The translations under genes and the position numbers were made by a program. From assembly GCA_023382175.1 (NCBI GenBank), contig JAMCQB010000014.1, positions 1 to 39,608 of the forward strand: a stretch of DNA of 39,608 nucleotides. The letters run 5' to 3'. The first letter of the stretch is position 1. Every line of letters starts with the position of its first letter. A model generated the notes under the pieces. It did no database searches. It was not told the DNA's origin and saw only the letters and a list, made by a program, of their open reading frames with translations. Below, in pieces: positions 8,038-15,859 of this stretch. This stretch comes from Nitrospirota bacterium (GTDB lineage Bacteria; Nitrospirota; Thermodesulfovibrionia; Thermodesulfovibrionales; UBA9159).

Positions 8038-8986
8038 TCGGGTACCGTCACAAATCCCCCCCCGCCCCCCTTTAGTAAAGGGAGGCTGGGGGGGGTTATG
8101 GAATCATCTTTTCCCTGTCTCATCATTCGCTCTCTTTCTCTGTGCCTCAGCAGTCTCTTCCCTGCTTCTTCCCGTCCGTCTCGACGCTGCGGAACTCATC
8201 CAGAAAATCGTCGAGTATAAAACCGTTCCGGGTGATTATGGAATCATCATCTCCGGCAAATTAGGCGTGGACTGGTCACATATTGCAAAAGAAAACGGCC
8301 TTAACCCTGATGCCCCTTTGGCAAAGGGGCAACTCCTGAGGGTGAAATTCAGGAGGATCGTCCCTGAAACCATGGAAAACGGAATCATCATTAATATTCC
8401 CGACAGAACCCTTTACCGCTTTGAAGGAGAACGGCTCAAGGATTACTACTTCATCGCAGCGGGAAAACCCACATGGCAGACCCCCTTAGGCGACTTCGTC
8501 ATAAAGGCAAAGGCCAAGAACCCCACATGGTATGTTCCCCTCTCGATCCAGAAGGAAATGGAGGAGGAAGGCAAGGAGATCCTCGTGGAAGTGCCCCCCG
8601 GAGCAGAAAACCCCCTGGGAAAATACTGGCTCCAGCTCTCCATAAAGGGAGTTGGCCTCCACGGCACAAATGCGCCCCAGAGCATCTATAAATTCAGAAG
8701 TCACGGCTGCATGCGGCTCAGACCTGAAATTGCAGAACTTCTCTTTAGAGAGGTGCCTGTGGGCACGCCGGGCAGGATCATCTATAAGCCGGTGAAGATG
8801 GTGAAGGCACAGAACGGAAAAGTGTTCCTTGAGGTTTATAAGGATTTCTATAAAATGGGTATTAATTACCCTGAAGAGGTAGAGCGGATACTGAAGGAAA
8901 TCAATGCGGTCAATGACGTTGACTGGAGCAAGATAGAGGAAGGGATCAAGGCAAAGGACGGTATCGTGAGGGATGTCACCAAGTAG
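8006..8986 (+). CDS. L,D-transpeptidase (YkuD) with N-terminal LysM-like region
   Basis: 326 residues if started at the ATG at 8006, inside the previous gene; an ATG at 8030 is the other option. Residues ~35-60 are a signal-like hydrophobic stretch (FALFLCASAVSSLLLP). A LysM-like segment spans ~66-118 and a YkuD domain ~124-265, with H219 in GLHGTN and the catalytic H233/C235 in SHGCMRL. These enzymes form 3-3 cross-links or attach proteins to peptidoglycan in the periplasm. A palindromic repeat (8052-8098) sits between the start codon and the signal peptide and encodes part of the N-terminus. The original start was probably lost or displaced. Confidence 0.88.
   Translation: MTGRCNCSMGNRVPSQIPPRPPLVKGGWGGLWNHLFPVSSFALFLCASAVSSLLLPVRLDAAELIQKIVEYKTVPGDYGIIISGKLGVDWSHIAKENGLNPDAPLAKGQLLRVKFRRIVPETMENGIIINIPDRTLYRFEGERLKDYYFIAAGKPTWQTPLGDFVIKAKAKNPTWYVPLSIQKEMEEEGKEILVEVPPGAENPLGKYWLQLSIKGVGLHGTNAPQSIYKFRSHGCMRLRPEIAELLFREVPVGTPGRIIYKPVKMVKAQNGKVFLEVYKDFYKMGINYPEEVERILKEINAVNDVDWSKIEEGIKAKDGIVRDVTK
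8052..8098. repeat. C/G-run palindromic repeat, copy 1
   Basis: A run of C (8056-8063) and CGCCCCCCTTTAGTAAAG (8063-8080) is followed by matching G runs, forming an imperfect hairpin. The core CGCCCCCCTTTAGTAAAG recurs in mutL at 21984-22000. In this frame it encodes PPRPPLVKGGWGG at the very N-terminus of the L,D-transpeptidase. Confidence 0.8.
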
Positions 8987-9701
8987 AAAAGGGGCAGAGG
9001 GCAAGGGGCAAGAGACGAATGCATCACCTGTACAAATCGTACCCCTCTGGGGACCCGAGATAAAGTATGTCCTCCTGGACATGGACGGGACCTTGCTGGA
9101 CAAGTATTTTGACGACTATTTCTGGGAACACCTGGTGCCTGAAACCTACGCGGAAAAGCACGGCATAACCTTCGGCAGGGCGAAGGAAGAACTGATGAAA
9201 AAATACAAGCGCCATGAGGGAACCCTGAACTGGACGGATATCGATTTCTGGTCCCGGGAACTGGACCTGGACATCCCGGCCCTGAAAGAGCAGATCCGGC
9301 ACCTCATCGAGGTCCACCCCCATGTGGAGGATTTCCTGAAGCTTCTGAAGAGACACCGGAAAAAGGTCTTCATCGTGACCAATGCCCACTTCAAGGTTCT
9401 GGACCTGAAGATGAAGAAGACGAACATCGGGAGGTACTTCGACGCCTGCATCACCTCCTTTGAGATGGGCTATCCCAAGGAGGATCTACGGTTCTGGCAG
9501 AAAGCCCAGGAGAGGCTGGGTTTCCAGAAGGAGAAGACGCTCTTCATCGATGACACCGAAGAGATACTGAAGACAGCCCGTCGCTTCGGAATACGATACA
9601 TCGTCTTCAAGGCCAGGGCCACCTCAAAGAAAAAGCCGAAGCCGTCAAAGGATTTCCTCACCATAACCGACTTTAACGAACTCTGCAATGAAAGCATCTG
9701 A
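8973..9701 (+). CDS. HAD-family GMP/IMP nucleotidase-like hydrolase (YrfG-like)
   Basis: 242 residues. HAD motif I is LLDMDGTLLD (D36, D38), motif II FIVTNAH, then the lysine region YPKEDLRFW and motif IV FIDDTEEILKTA. Beyond the motifs it shares long stretches with E. coli YrfG, which removes phosphate from GMP and IMP: FDDYFWEHLVPE, TLNWTDIDFWSRELDLDI, GYPKED and RFGIRYIV. It is therefore probably a cytoplasmic purine nucleotide 5'-nucleotidase. The first ~28 residues (MSPSRKGAEGKGQETNASP) are extra and low in complexity, but no later in-frame start is available. The start overlaps the upstream stop by 14 nt, which suggests translational coupling. Confidence 0.85.
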   Translation: MSPSRKGAEGKGQETNASPVQIVPLWGPEIKYVLLDMDGTLLDKYFDDYFWEHLVPETYAEKHGITFGRAKEELMKKYKRHEGTLNWTDIDFWSRELDLDIPALKEQIRHLIEVHPHVEDFLKLLKRHRKKVFIVTNAHFKVLDLKMKKTNIGRYFDACITSFEMGYPKEDLRFWQKAQERLGFQKEKTLFIDDTEEILKTARRFGIRYIVFKARATSKKKPKPSKDFLTITDFNELCNESI

Positions 9702-10285
9702 ACTCATCATACGGTGTCTCGAAAATGAGGGGGTCCGGTATCTCTTCGGCCTTCCCGGGGAGGAGAATATCGATCTTCTCGAGGCGGTCACCTCATCGAA
9801 GATACAGTTCGTCCTCACCCGGGATGAGCGGGGCGCATCCTTCATGGCCAATGTATGGGGAAGGTTGTCAGGAAACCCGGGGGTATGCATTTCGACCCTG
9901 GGTCCCGGCGCCATCGGCACATGCACTATTCCTTGCAGTAAAGGCTATCAGGAACGCGCGGCAGCCCCTCATCCTTGCAGGCAACGGCGTCATCAGGGGA
10001 AATGCGACTGACCAGCTTTATCATTTCGCAGACAAACTCAGGATACCCGTGACCACAACCTTTATGGGCATGGGTGCCTTGCCTGCTGACGATGAACTGT
10101 TCGTCTCCACCACAGGACTGCAGTCCAGGGATTACATATCCTGCGGTTTTGACAGGGCTGAGCTGACGCCTATCTTGAAGGACGCTCTCCTCCAGAATGT
10201 TCCTGCCATCATCGACTGTCCTGTGGATTATTCCGAGAATCTCCTCCTTTCGGAGAAACTGGGAAGGCTGATCTGTCCTATGTGA
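9688..10285 (+). pseudogene. Acetolactate-synthase-like ThDP enzyme, internally deleted and frameshifted
   Basis: The first ~75 codons are an intact start of a thiamine-diphosphate enzyme PYR domain: LFGLPGEENIDLLEAV, the conserved Glu region, TRDERGASFMA, and ISTLGPGA. Right after this the frame changes, and the next recognisable piece is the middle domain (AVKAIRNARQPLILAGNGVI to DYISCGFDRA). It jumps again to the extreme C-terminus (ILKDALLQNVPAIIDCPVDY). The normal family length is about 550 residues; here ~199 codons remain. About 100 residues seem lost at 9905-9925, and the whole ThDP-binding region is lost near 10160. It cannot be functional. It overlaps the upstream nucleotidase by 14 nt, so it was once the last gene of that operon. 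Confidence 0.85.
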
Positions 10286-10298
10286 AAAGGGTCAATGT

Positions 10299-10335
10299 AA
10301 AAAGGGCGCAGGATGAACAGGATCCCCGCGCCCTT
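10299..10335 (-). terminator. Rho-independent terminator for the ferredoxin/cupin operon
   Basis: AAGGGCGC (10302-10309) pairs with GCGCCCTT (10328-10335). Read on the minus strand, the hairpin is followed by a short T run (complement of 10299-10303). It lies about 20 bp beyond the ferredoxin stop. Confidence 0.65.
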
Positions 10336-10355
10336 TCTGTACTGATTGTATGACC

Positions 10356-10538
10356 TTACTCGAACTTTATCGCTTCCACAGGACAGGTGTCTGCAGCGGC
10401 CTGACAATCGCATGTGTCGCACTTGTCGGGCGCAATAACCCAGGCCTTCTCATCCCTCATCTCAAATACCTCGGGACATACCTCAGAACACGAGCCACAA
10501 CCGATACATAAGTCCATGTCAACAACCGGAACCGCCAT
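10356..10538 (-). CDS. Small [4Fe-4S] ferredoxin
   Basis: 60 residues with C11, C14, C17 and C52-P53 as a classic [4Fe-4S] ligand set (CIGCGSC ... CPVEAI), plus C21. A second, irregular group C40-x2-C43-x-C45 could hold another cluster or a disulfide, so the cluster count is uncertain. The size and the internal sequence [13 protein letters not shown] match the monocluster ferredoxins common in anaerobes. It carries low-potential electrons in the cytoplasm. The SD AAGGAGGAG is well placed. It follows the cupin gene by about 20 bp, followed by a terminator. Confidence 0.93.
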   Translation of the reverse strand: MAVPVVDMDLCIGCGSCSEVCPEVFEMRDEKAWVIAPDKCDTCDCQAAADTCPVEAIKFE

Positions 10539-10559
10539 CTTGCTCCTCCTTTAGCTATT

Positions 10560-10874
10560 TTATTCTACAGGCGTTACCACCGCCATTACCACCAGTTTCT
10601 CACCCTTGTCCGCCATGAACCCGTGGGGAACCAGGGGCTCGCAGAGGAGACAGGTCCTTTCGTCAGCCTCTACCCTTTCGTCACCTATTATAAATGTCCC
10701 CTTGCCCTGAACGCAATACATGAGAAGACGCAGGGGCGCCTTGTGCGGGTCCAGTTTCTGGCCCTCGTTCAGACACATGAGAGCGATCCTCATCTCAGGC
10801 TTGTCGGAAAGCATCTCCCGGGAAATCCTGTCAGGGTAAAACTTGATAAGCTTCTTCAGATCAATGACGTCCAT
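10560..10874 (-). CDS. Cupin-domain protein
   Basis: 104 residues from the ATG at 10874 preceded by GGAGGAG; a GTG further upstream is unlikely. The single small beta-barrel shows cupin features: DPHKAPLRLLMYCVQGKGTFIIGDE (motif 1, with one His retained) and EPLVPHGFMADKGEKLVVMAVV (motif 2 His). Such proteins bind metal or small ligands and act as enzymes or sensors. Nothing in the sequence fixes the substrate. It is cotranscribed with the ferredoxin gene, so a redox or oxygen-related role is possible but unproven. Confidence 0.82.
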   Translation of the reverse strand: MDVIDLKKLIKFYPDRISREMLSDKPEMRIALMCLNEGQKLDPHKAPLRLLMYCVQGKGTFIIGDERVEADERTCLLCEPLVPHGFMADKGEKLVVMAVVTPVE

Positions 10875-10962
10875 AACTCCTCCTTCACACTGCACACGTT
10901 TCTTTCAGCATATGCCGGGAGCCCGGTTCCTGCAATGATACAAATCATACCTGAAGCTCACC

Positions 10963-12213
10963 CTACTTCCTCTTTGTCCCCAGCGGCAGGATCCTGGCTA
11001 AGATATCATCCACCGTCACCACCCCCAGCAGGACACCGTCACTGTCCACCACGGGCAGGGCAACAAGGCTATACTTGGTGGTGATCTTCGCCACCACTTT
11101 TTCATCCTCTTCCGGGGCAACGGTCTTGATCTTCGTCTCCATGATCTCTGAAAGATTCGTATCCGGGTCCGCCAGGAGCAGCTCCCTGAGGGACACAACC
11201 CCCACCAGCCGTTCTGCTTCATCAACCAGATAGATATAATAGACGGTCTCCATCTCCTGGGCGTCCTGCTTGAATTTCTCTATCGCCTTTCTCACCGTCA
11301 TCCCCGGGGAATAGGCAATGAATTCATTGGTCATGAGGCCGCCCGCGGTATCCTCCTCATGCCCCAGAAGCTCCTGGATATCCTCCGCCTCCTCTTTTTC
11401 GATATGTTCCAGGATCTCCTTTGCCTTTTCTGCCGGCAGGTCTCCCAGGACGTCAGCAGCCTCGTCAGGAGGCATCATCTCGATGATGTCGGAGGCCTTC
11501 TCCGTATCCATCCCCCGTATTAACTCCACCTGGGTCTCGGTGCTCAGTTCCGAGAGGGTCTCAGCCGCCACATCCACATCCAGATTCTTCAGAAACGCGG
11601 CTCCCTCATCGTGTGAAACCTGGCTGATGATGTCCGCGATGTCAGCCGGGTGGAGTTCCGAGAGCATCTGCCTCGGGACCGTGAGGGAAATGGCGGTGAG
11701 TTTCGGCTGCAGAGGTTGTATATAATTCCAGCTTATGAGATTGAAGGGAAGGGTCGCCTTGAAAACCTTCAGAAAATCCTCGCCCTTTCGCTCAATGCCG
11801 AGCCTCCTCAATATGCCCCGCACCCCCACATCCACCGCGATGAGCACCGCCTCTGAGGCGTAGCCTTCCAGCTTGATATCGTTTACCCTCACCACCTTCA
11901 CCCCGTTCACATCCACGATCTGCTTATCCAGGACATCCCTCACCGCCAGCAGGTCATCGGAACTCATATCGTAGGGGACAAGGTCTGCGGAGTAGATCTT
12001 TGCCGCAACGATCCTTTTGTTGAACATATTGAGCTCGGCCCAGGGGACACGGAACAGATTCCCTTTCTTTTCGATGATGAGGGCATCCACCCTGGGAAGG
12101 GGCTCTGCCTTCACCACGACCATATCTTTAAGCCTTCCCAGTTCTTCACCCTTGGGATCGAGAATAGGCTCCCTGAGGATCTCACTGAGAAATAACTCAC
12201 CGAACAGCGGCAT
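10963..12213 (-). CDS. PRC-barrel / MgtE-N / tandem CBS protein (soluble)
   Basis: 416 residues in three parts. The first is a PRC-barrel-like N-terminus (~5-150; PILDPKGEELGRLKDMVV and an internal second copy around IVDVNGVKVVRVNDI). The second is the helical MgtE N-domain (~180-290; LHPADIADIISQV, MPPDEAADVLGDLP). The third is a CBS pair (~295-412; TNEFIAYSPGMTVRKAI, and SLVALPVVDSDGVLLGVVTVDDI). No membrane channel domain follows, unlike real MgtE. It probably senses adenosine nucleotides or Mg2+ and regulates a partner transporter (family knowledge, inferred here). Its start overlaps the mqnD stop by 17 bp, so the two are translationally coupled. Confidence 0.85.
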   Translation of the reverse strand: MPLFGELFLSEILREPILDPKGEELGRLKDMVVVKAEPLPRVDALIIEKKGNLFRVPWAELNMFNKRIVAAKIYSADLVPYDMSSDDLLAVRDVLDKQIVDVNGVKVVRVNDIKLEGYASEAVLIAVDVGVRGILRRLGIERKGEDFLKVFKATLPFNLISWNYIQPLQPKLTAISLTVPRQMLSELHPADIADIISQVSHDEGAAFLKNLDVDVAAETLSELSTETQVELIRGMDTEKASDIIEMMPPDEAADVLGDLPAEKAKEILEHIEKEEAEDIQELLGHEEDTAGGLMTNEFIAYSPGMTVRKAIEKFKQDAQEMETVYYIYLVDEAERLVGVVSLRELLLADPDTNLSEIMETKIKTVAPEEDEKVVAKITTKYSLVALPVVDSDGVLLGVVTVDDILARILPLGTKRK

Positions 12214-13048
12214 TTATGCCTCCTGGGACTATTCCGCGGGCCCCGGCTCTCCTGAGCAGCTCTTCTATCGCCGCCATTCCCTCGCTCCCCAGATCAAGGG
12301 AGTAGTCATTCACATAGAGATTGATATGCTGCTCGATCACCGCATCCTCCAGCTCCTGGGAATGCGCCTTTATATACTCCCTGGTCCTTTCCCTGTGGGC
12401 AAAGGCATATTCGACACTCTTCCTGACCAGCATATCGATGGTATGAATCACTTCGGTGCCGAGACTCTTCTTTGCGACGATGCATCCAAGGGGCAGGGGC
12501 AGTCCCGTATCTCCCTCCCACCATCTTCCCAGATCCATTACTTCAAGAAGCCCGTAATCGGGATAGGTGAAGCGCGACTCATGGATAATCAGCCCCGCAT
12601 CAACCGTGCCTCTTTTCACCGCATCCATAATCCTGTCAAAGGGCATCACCACCACATTCGTCCCCAGCATCGGGTCATAAAGCTGCAAAAGCAGGTACGC
12701 CGTGGTGAGCCTACCCGGTATGGCGATCTTCTTCCCCCTGAGGTCTTCCATGGAGGTTTCCCTCTTCGCAACCACAAGAGGACCACAACCCCTCCCCAGA
12801 GCGCCCCCCGAGCGAAGCAGTTGGTAGCTCCCCCTCAGAAAGCCGAATGCGTGGAACGAGACCTTTGTGATATCCAGTTCGGAATTCACTGCCTTCCGGT
12901 TCAGGGTCTCCACATCCAGGAGCGTTTCTTTAAACCCCAGCCCTGCGGTGTCGATCCGGCCGTGCACAAGGGCATAAAAAATAAAGGTATCATTGGGGCA
13001 TGGGGAATAGCCGAGAGAGAGAGTCCTGGCCAATGCCTGAAACGTCAT
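12197..13048 (-). CDS. mqnD: 1,4-dihydroxy-6-naphthoate synthase (MqnD), futalosine menaquinone pathway
   Basis: 283 residues from the ATG at 13048 with AGGAGG just upstream; the frame continues farther but without a ribosome site. The N-terminal LSLGYSPCPNDTFIFYALVHGRI is the MqnD signature. DVETLNRKAVNSELDITKVS, LRGKKIAIPGRLTTAYLLL and AGLIIHESRFTYPDYGL follow the periplasmic-binding-protein fold of MqnA/MqnD. The enzyme converts cyclic de-hypoxanthinyl futalosine to 1,4-dihydroxy-6-naphthoate in menaquinone synthesis. mqnB is 4.7 kb away, so the pathway is present but scattered. A divergent promoter region separates it from the MoxR operon. Confidence 0.95.
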   Translation of the reverse strand: MTFQALARTLSLGYSPCPNDTFIFYALVHGRIDTAGLGFKETLLDVETLNRKAVNSELDITKVSFHAFGFLRGSYQLLRSGGALGRGCGPLVVAKRETSMEDLRGKKIAIPGRLTTAYLLLQLYDPMLGTNVVVMPFDRIMDAVKRGTVDAGLIIHESRFTYPDYGLLEVMDLGRWWEGDTGLPLPLGCIVAKKSLGTEVIHTIDMLVRKSVEYAFAHRERTREYIKAHSQELEDAVIEQHINLYVNDYSLDLGSEGMAAIEELLRRAGARGIVPGGINAAVR

Positions 13049-13130
13049 GGAACCTCCTGTAGACTCCGAAATTCTCAGCAGCGGAACGCTTATAGTATAC
13101 CGCAAAAAAATCCAAAAGGTATAATCATAG

Positions 13131-13136
13131 TATAAT
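13131..13136 (+). promoter_or_regulatory. Candidate -10 box of the MoxR operon
   Basis: TATAAT ends 6 nt before the ATG at 13143. AGGAG lies between but only 1 nt from the ATG, too close for normal pairing. A second TATAAT lies at 13120-13125 and would give a short leader. Neither has a good -35. Confidence 0.4.
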
Positions 13137-13142
13137 AGGAGT

Positions 13143-14126
13143 ATGGCACTGAGAATAGCAGGAAAAGATTCCCCTCTGCCGTCGTCCGGTGAAGAACCGG
13201 GAACCAGCCGGAAAATCGCCCAGATCATCCGGTTTTCGTCTCAGTATCTCCAGGGGAAAGATGAAGCGCTGAAGCTTGCCCTCCTCACTTTTTTCGCACG
13301 AGGGCATCTCCTCATAGAGGATTTCCCCGGCCTGGGGAAAACAACCGTCGCCATCGCCATTGCAAAGGTCCTGGGGCTCAGTTTCGGGAGAATCCAGTGC
13401 ACAAGCGATCTGTTGCCCACCGATATCACCGGCCTTTCCATTTACAACAAGAATACCGGGGAATTTGAATTCCACCCCGGACCCATATTCAACAATATCG
13501 TGCTGGTAGACGAGATCAACAGGGCGACACCCAAGACCCAGAGCGCCTTGCTGGAGGCCATGGGAGAAAAGCAGACCACCCTGGAAGGAAAGACTTACAA
13601 ACTTCCCAATCCCTTTTTCGTCATTGCCACCCAGAACCCTGTGGAACAGTTCGGAACCTTCCCCCTGCCGGAGTCCCAGATGGACAGGTTCATGATGAAG
13701 ATCGGCATCGGGTATCCCACACGGGGGGCGGAAAAAGAGATCCTCCGGGTAGGGAGCAGACGGGAGGAACTCTATTCCATAGAGCCCATGATGAACAGGG
13801 AAGAGGTCCTCCGGATTCAGGGTGATATCAGGGAGCGGGTGTTTGTCTCGGAAAAGATCCTCGAATATATTCTCGACCTCGTGGAAGCAACGAGAAGCAG
13901 CAAATATATCCTCGCGGGGATCTCCACCAGGGGAATGCTGACGATAACCAATGTGGCAAAGACAAATGCATATTTCAGCGGACGGGATTTTGTGATCCCT
14001 GAAGACGTCAAGGAAGTTACCCGGCATACCATTCCCCACAGGGTTATCTTCAAGGAAGAATTCGAAAGCCTCGACAAATGGGGAATCATACAGGCAATCC
14101 TAGAGCAGATACCGGTCCCGGCGTAA
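13143..14126 (+). CDS. MoxR-family AAA+ ATPase
   Basis: 327 residues. Walker A is GLGKTT (63-68) and Walker B IVLVDEINRA (119-127). The MoxR-specific TQNPVEQFGTFPLPESQMDRF carries sensor and arginine-finger regions, and a lid domain ends in the C-terminal helices. MoxR ATPases act as chaperones that mature or activate partner complexes, usually encoded beside DUF58 and transglutaminase genes, exactly as here. It is cytoplasmic. The stop lies inside the 5' end of the DUF58 frame, so the genes are coupled. Confidence 0.95.
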   Translation: MALRIAGKDSPLPSSGEEPGTSRKIAQIIRFSSQYLQGKDEALKLALLTFFARGHLLIEDFPGLGKTTVAIAIAKVLGLSFGRIQCTSDLLPTDITGLSIYNKNTGEFEFHPGPIFNNIVLVDEINRATPKTQSALLEAMGEKQTTLEGKTYKLPNPFFVIATQNPVEQFGTFPLPESQMDRFMMKIGIGYPTRGAEKEILRVGSRREELYSIEPMMNREEVLRIQGDIRERVFVSEKILEYILDLVEATRSSKYILAGISTRGMLTITNVAKTNAYFSGRDFVIPEDVKEVTRHTIPHRVIFKEEFESLDKWGIIQAILEQIPVPA

Positions 14127-15856
14127 TAAAGATCACAAAGGCCGGCTGGTTCTACATTATCCTGACCATCTTCCTCGGAGTGTCCGGGATAAATACCGGG
14201 AACAATCTCATCTATCTCATCGTTGCCGCCTTTCTCAGCTTCATGGCGATATCGGGTATCTTCGGGAAAAGGAATCTGGCGAAGACCGATGTGCGGATCG
14301 AACTCCCTGAAGAGATCTACGCAGGCACCAGCGTCCCGGTCAGGGTCATTCTCCGGAACAGGAGGAGGTTCCTCCCTGCCTTTCTTCTGCGGGTGCATGT
14401 ATCGGGCAATGAGATCCTGTTCCCCTTTGTGGAAGTAAAAAGCGCCGGGACGAAGTATCTCCCCCTTTCCTTCCCTGAAAGAGGACGTACAGAAATCAGG
14501 AATATTTACCTCTCTTCGGTGTTTCCCTTTAATTTCTTCATCCGCTACCGGAAGATGCCAGGGGTCTTTGAGGCCCTGGTCTTCCCCAGGGCAAAAAAGT
14601 GTGAATCCCCGTTTTTCGAAAGGGAGATGAGGTCCAGGGGGGAGCAGGCGGCGGATAAAACGGGATATGAGGCAGACCTCATCTCCCTCAGGGATTACAT
14701 AACGGGCGACTCCATAAAGTATATCCACTGGAAGGCAAGTGCAAAAACAGGGAAGCTCAAGACCAAGGAGCTGTCCTCCCTCTCTCACCAGCCCCTCATC
14801 ATCGATTTCGATTCCCTCCCCATAAAAGAGAGGGAAGAGAAGATCTCGTGCGTCACCTATCTTCTCCTGAAATTTCTTAAACAGAATATCCCGGTGGGAT
14901 TGAGGATCGACGGCGCTCTCTATAAACCCTTCACCAAGGATCACGGGGAGAGGACCAGGGCCCTGAAATTCACCATGCTCACAAAGGCCGGCTGGTTCTA
15001 CATTATCCTGACCATCTTCCTCGGAGTGTCCGGGATAAATACCGGGAACAATCTCATCTATCTCATCGTTGCCGCCTTTCTCAGCTTCATGGCGATATCG
15101 GGTATCTTCGGGAAAAGGAATCTGGCGAAGACCGATGTGCGGATCGAACTCCCTGAAGAGATCTACGCAGGCACCAGCGTCCCGGTCAGGGTCATTCTCC
15201 GGAACAGGAGGAGGTTCCTCCCTGCCTTTCTTCTGCGGGTGCATGTATCGGGCAATGAGATCCTGTTCCCCTTTGTGGAAGTAAAAAGCGCCGGGACGAA
15301 GTATCTCCCCCTTTCCTTCCCTGAAAGAGGACGTACAGAAATCAGGAATATTTACCTCTCTTCGGTGTTTCCCTTTAATTTCTTCATCCGCTACCGGAAG
15401 ATGCCAGGGGTCTTTGAGGCCCTGGTCTTCCCCAGGGCAAAAAAGTGTGAATCCCCGTTTTTCGAAAGGGAGATGAGGTCCAGGGGGGAGCAGGCGGCGG
15501 ATAAAACGGGATATGAGGCAGACCTCATCTCCCTCAGGGATTACATAACGGGCGACTCCATAAAGTATATCCACTGGAAGGCAAGTGCAAAAACAGGGAA
15601 GCTCAAGACCAAGGAGCTGTCCTCCCTCTCTCACCAGCCCCTCATCATCGATTTCGATTCCCTCCCCATAAAAGAGAGGGAAGAGAAGATCTCGTGCGTC
15701 ACCTATCTTCTCCTGAAATTTCTTAAACAGAATATCCCGGTGGGATTGAGGATCGACGGCGCTCTCTATAAACCCTTCACCAAGGATCACGGGGAGAGGA
15801 CCAGGGCCCTGAAATTCACCATGCTCACAAAACTTGCCCTCTACGGCAGAGAATAG
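14078..15856 (+). CDS. DUF58 protein, internally duplicated (two fused copies)
   Basis: A 592-codon frame made of two identical 282-residue copies plus a short tail (KLALYGRE). Each copy has two N-terminal membrane segments (AGWFYIILTIFLGVSG and LIYLIVAAFLSFMAISGIF). A beta-rich region and the DUF58 core follow (YEADLISLRDYITGD ... IHWKASAKTGKLKTKE). A normal single-copy protein would be about 310 residues; the frame is doubled by an exact 846-bp tandem repeat. DUF58 proteins work with MoxR and TgpA in an envelope-associated complex. The start is unclear: the ATG at 14078 lies 49 bp inside moxR, and the conventional start near ITKAGW has no ATG, GTG or TTG. Confidence 0.85.
   Translation: MGNHTGNPRADTGPGVIKITKAGWFYIILTIFLGVSGINTGNNLIYLIVAAFLSFMAISGIFGKRNLAKTDVRIELPEEIYAGTSVPVRVILRNRRRFLPAFLLRVHVSGNEILFPFVEVKSAGTKYLPLSFPERGRTEIRNIYLSSVFPFNFFIRYRKMPGVFEALVFPRAKKCESPFFEREMRSRGEQAADKTGYEADLISLRDYITGDSIKYIHWKASAKTGKLKTKELSSLSHQPLIIDFDSLPIKEREEKISCVTYLLLKFLKQNIPVGLRIDGALYKPFTKDHGERTRALKFTMLTKAGWFYIILTIFLGVSGINTGNNLIYLIVAAFLSFMAISGIFGKRNLAKTDVRIELPEEIYAGTSVPVRVILRNRRRFLPAFLLRVHVSGNEILFPFVEVKSAGTKYLPLSFPERGRTEIRNIYLSSVFPFNFFIRYRKMPGVFEALVFPRAKKCESPFFEREMRSRGEQAADKTGYEADLISLRDYITGDSIKYIHWKASAKTGKLKTKELSSLSHQPLIIDFDSLPIKEREEKISCVTYLLLKFLKQNIPVGLRIDGALYKPFTKDHGERTRALKFTMLTKLALYGRE
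14133..15831 (+). repeat. Exact 846-bp tandem duplication within the DUF58 gene
   Basis: Unit 1 is 14133-14978 and unit 2 is 14979-15824, followed by TCACAAA at 15825-15831. TCACAAA starts both units and closes the array, so 7 bp of microhomology mark the breakpoints. I saw no mismatch between the copies wherever I compared them. The unit is 282 codons, so the frame stays open. Confidence 0.95.
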
Positions 15857-15859
15857 CCA

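Noticed and set aside
8312-8332. CCCCTTTGGCAAAGGGG palindrome inside the L,D-transpeptidase gene as a third repeat copy
   Set aside because: It is short and lacks the flanking C and G runs; it may be chance.
13817-15790. Long minus-strand open frame of 657 codons across the DUF58 region
   Set aside because: It is the antisense shadow of moxR and the duplicated DUF58 gene; its own length is due to the 846-bp duplication. It has no SD and low-quality composition, while the plus frames carry clear domains.
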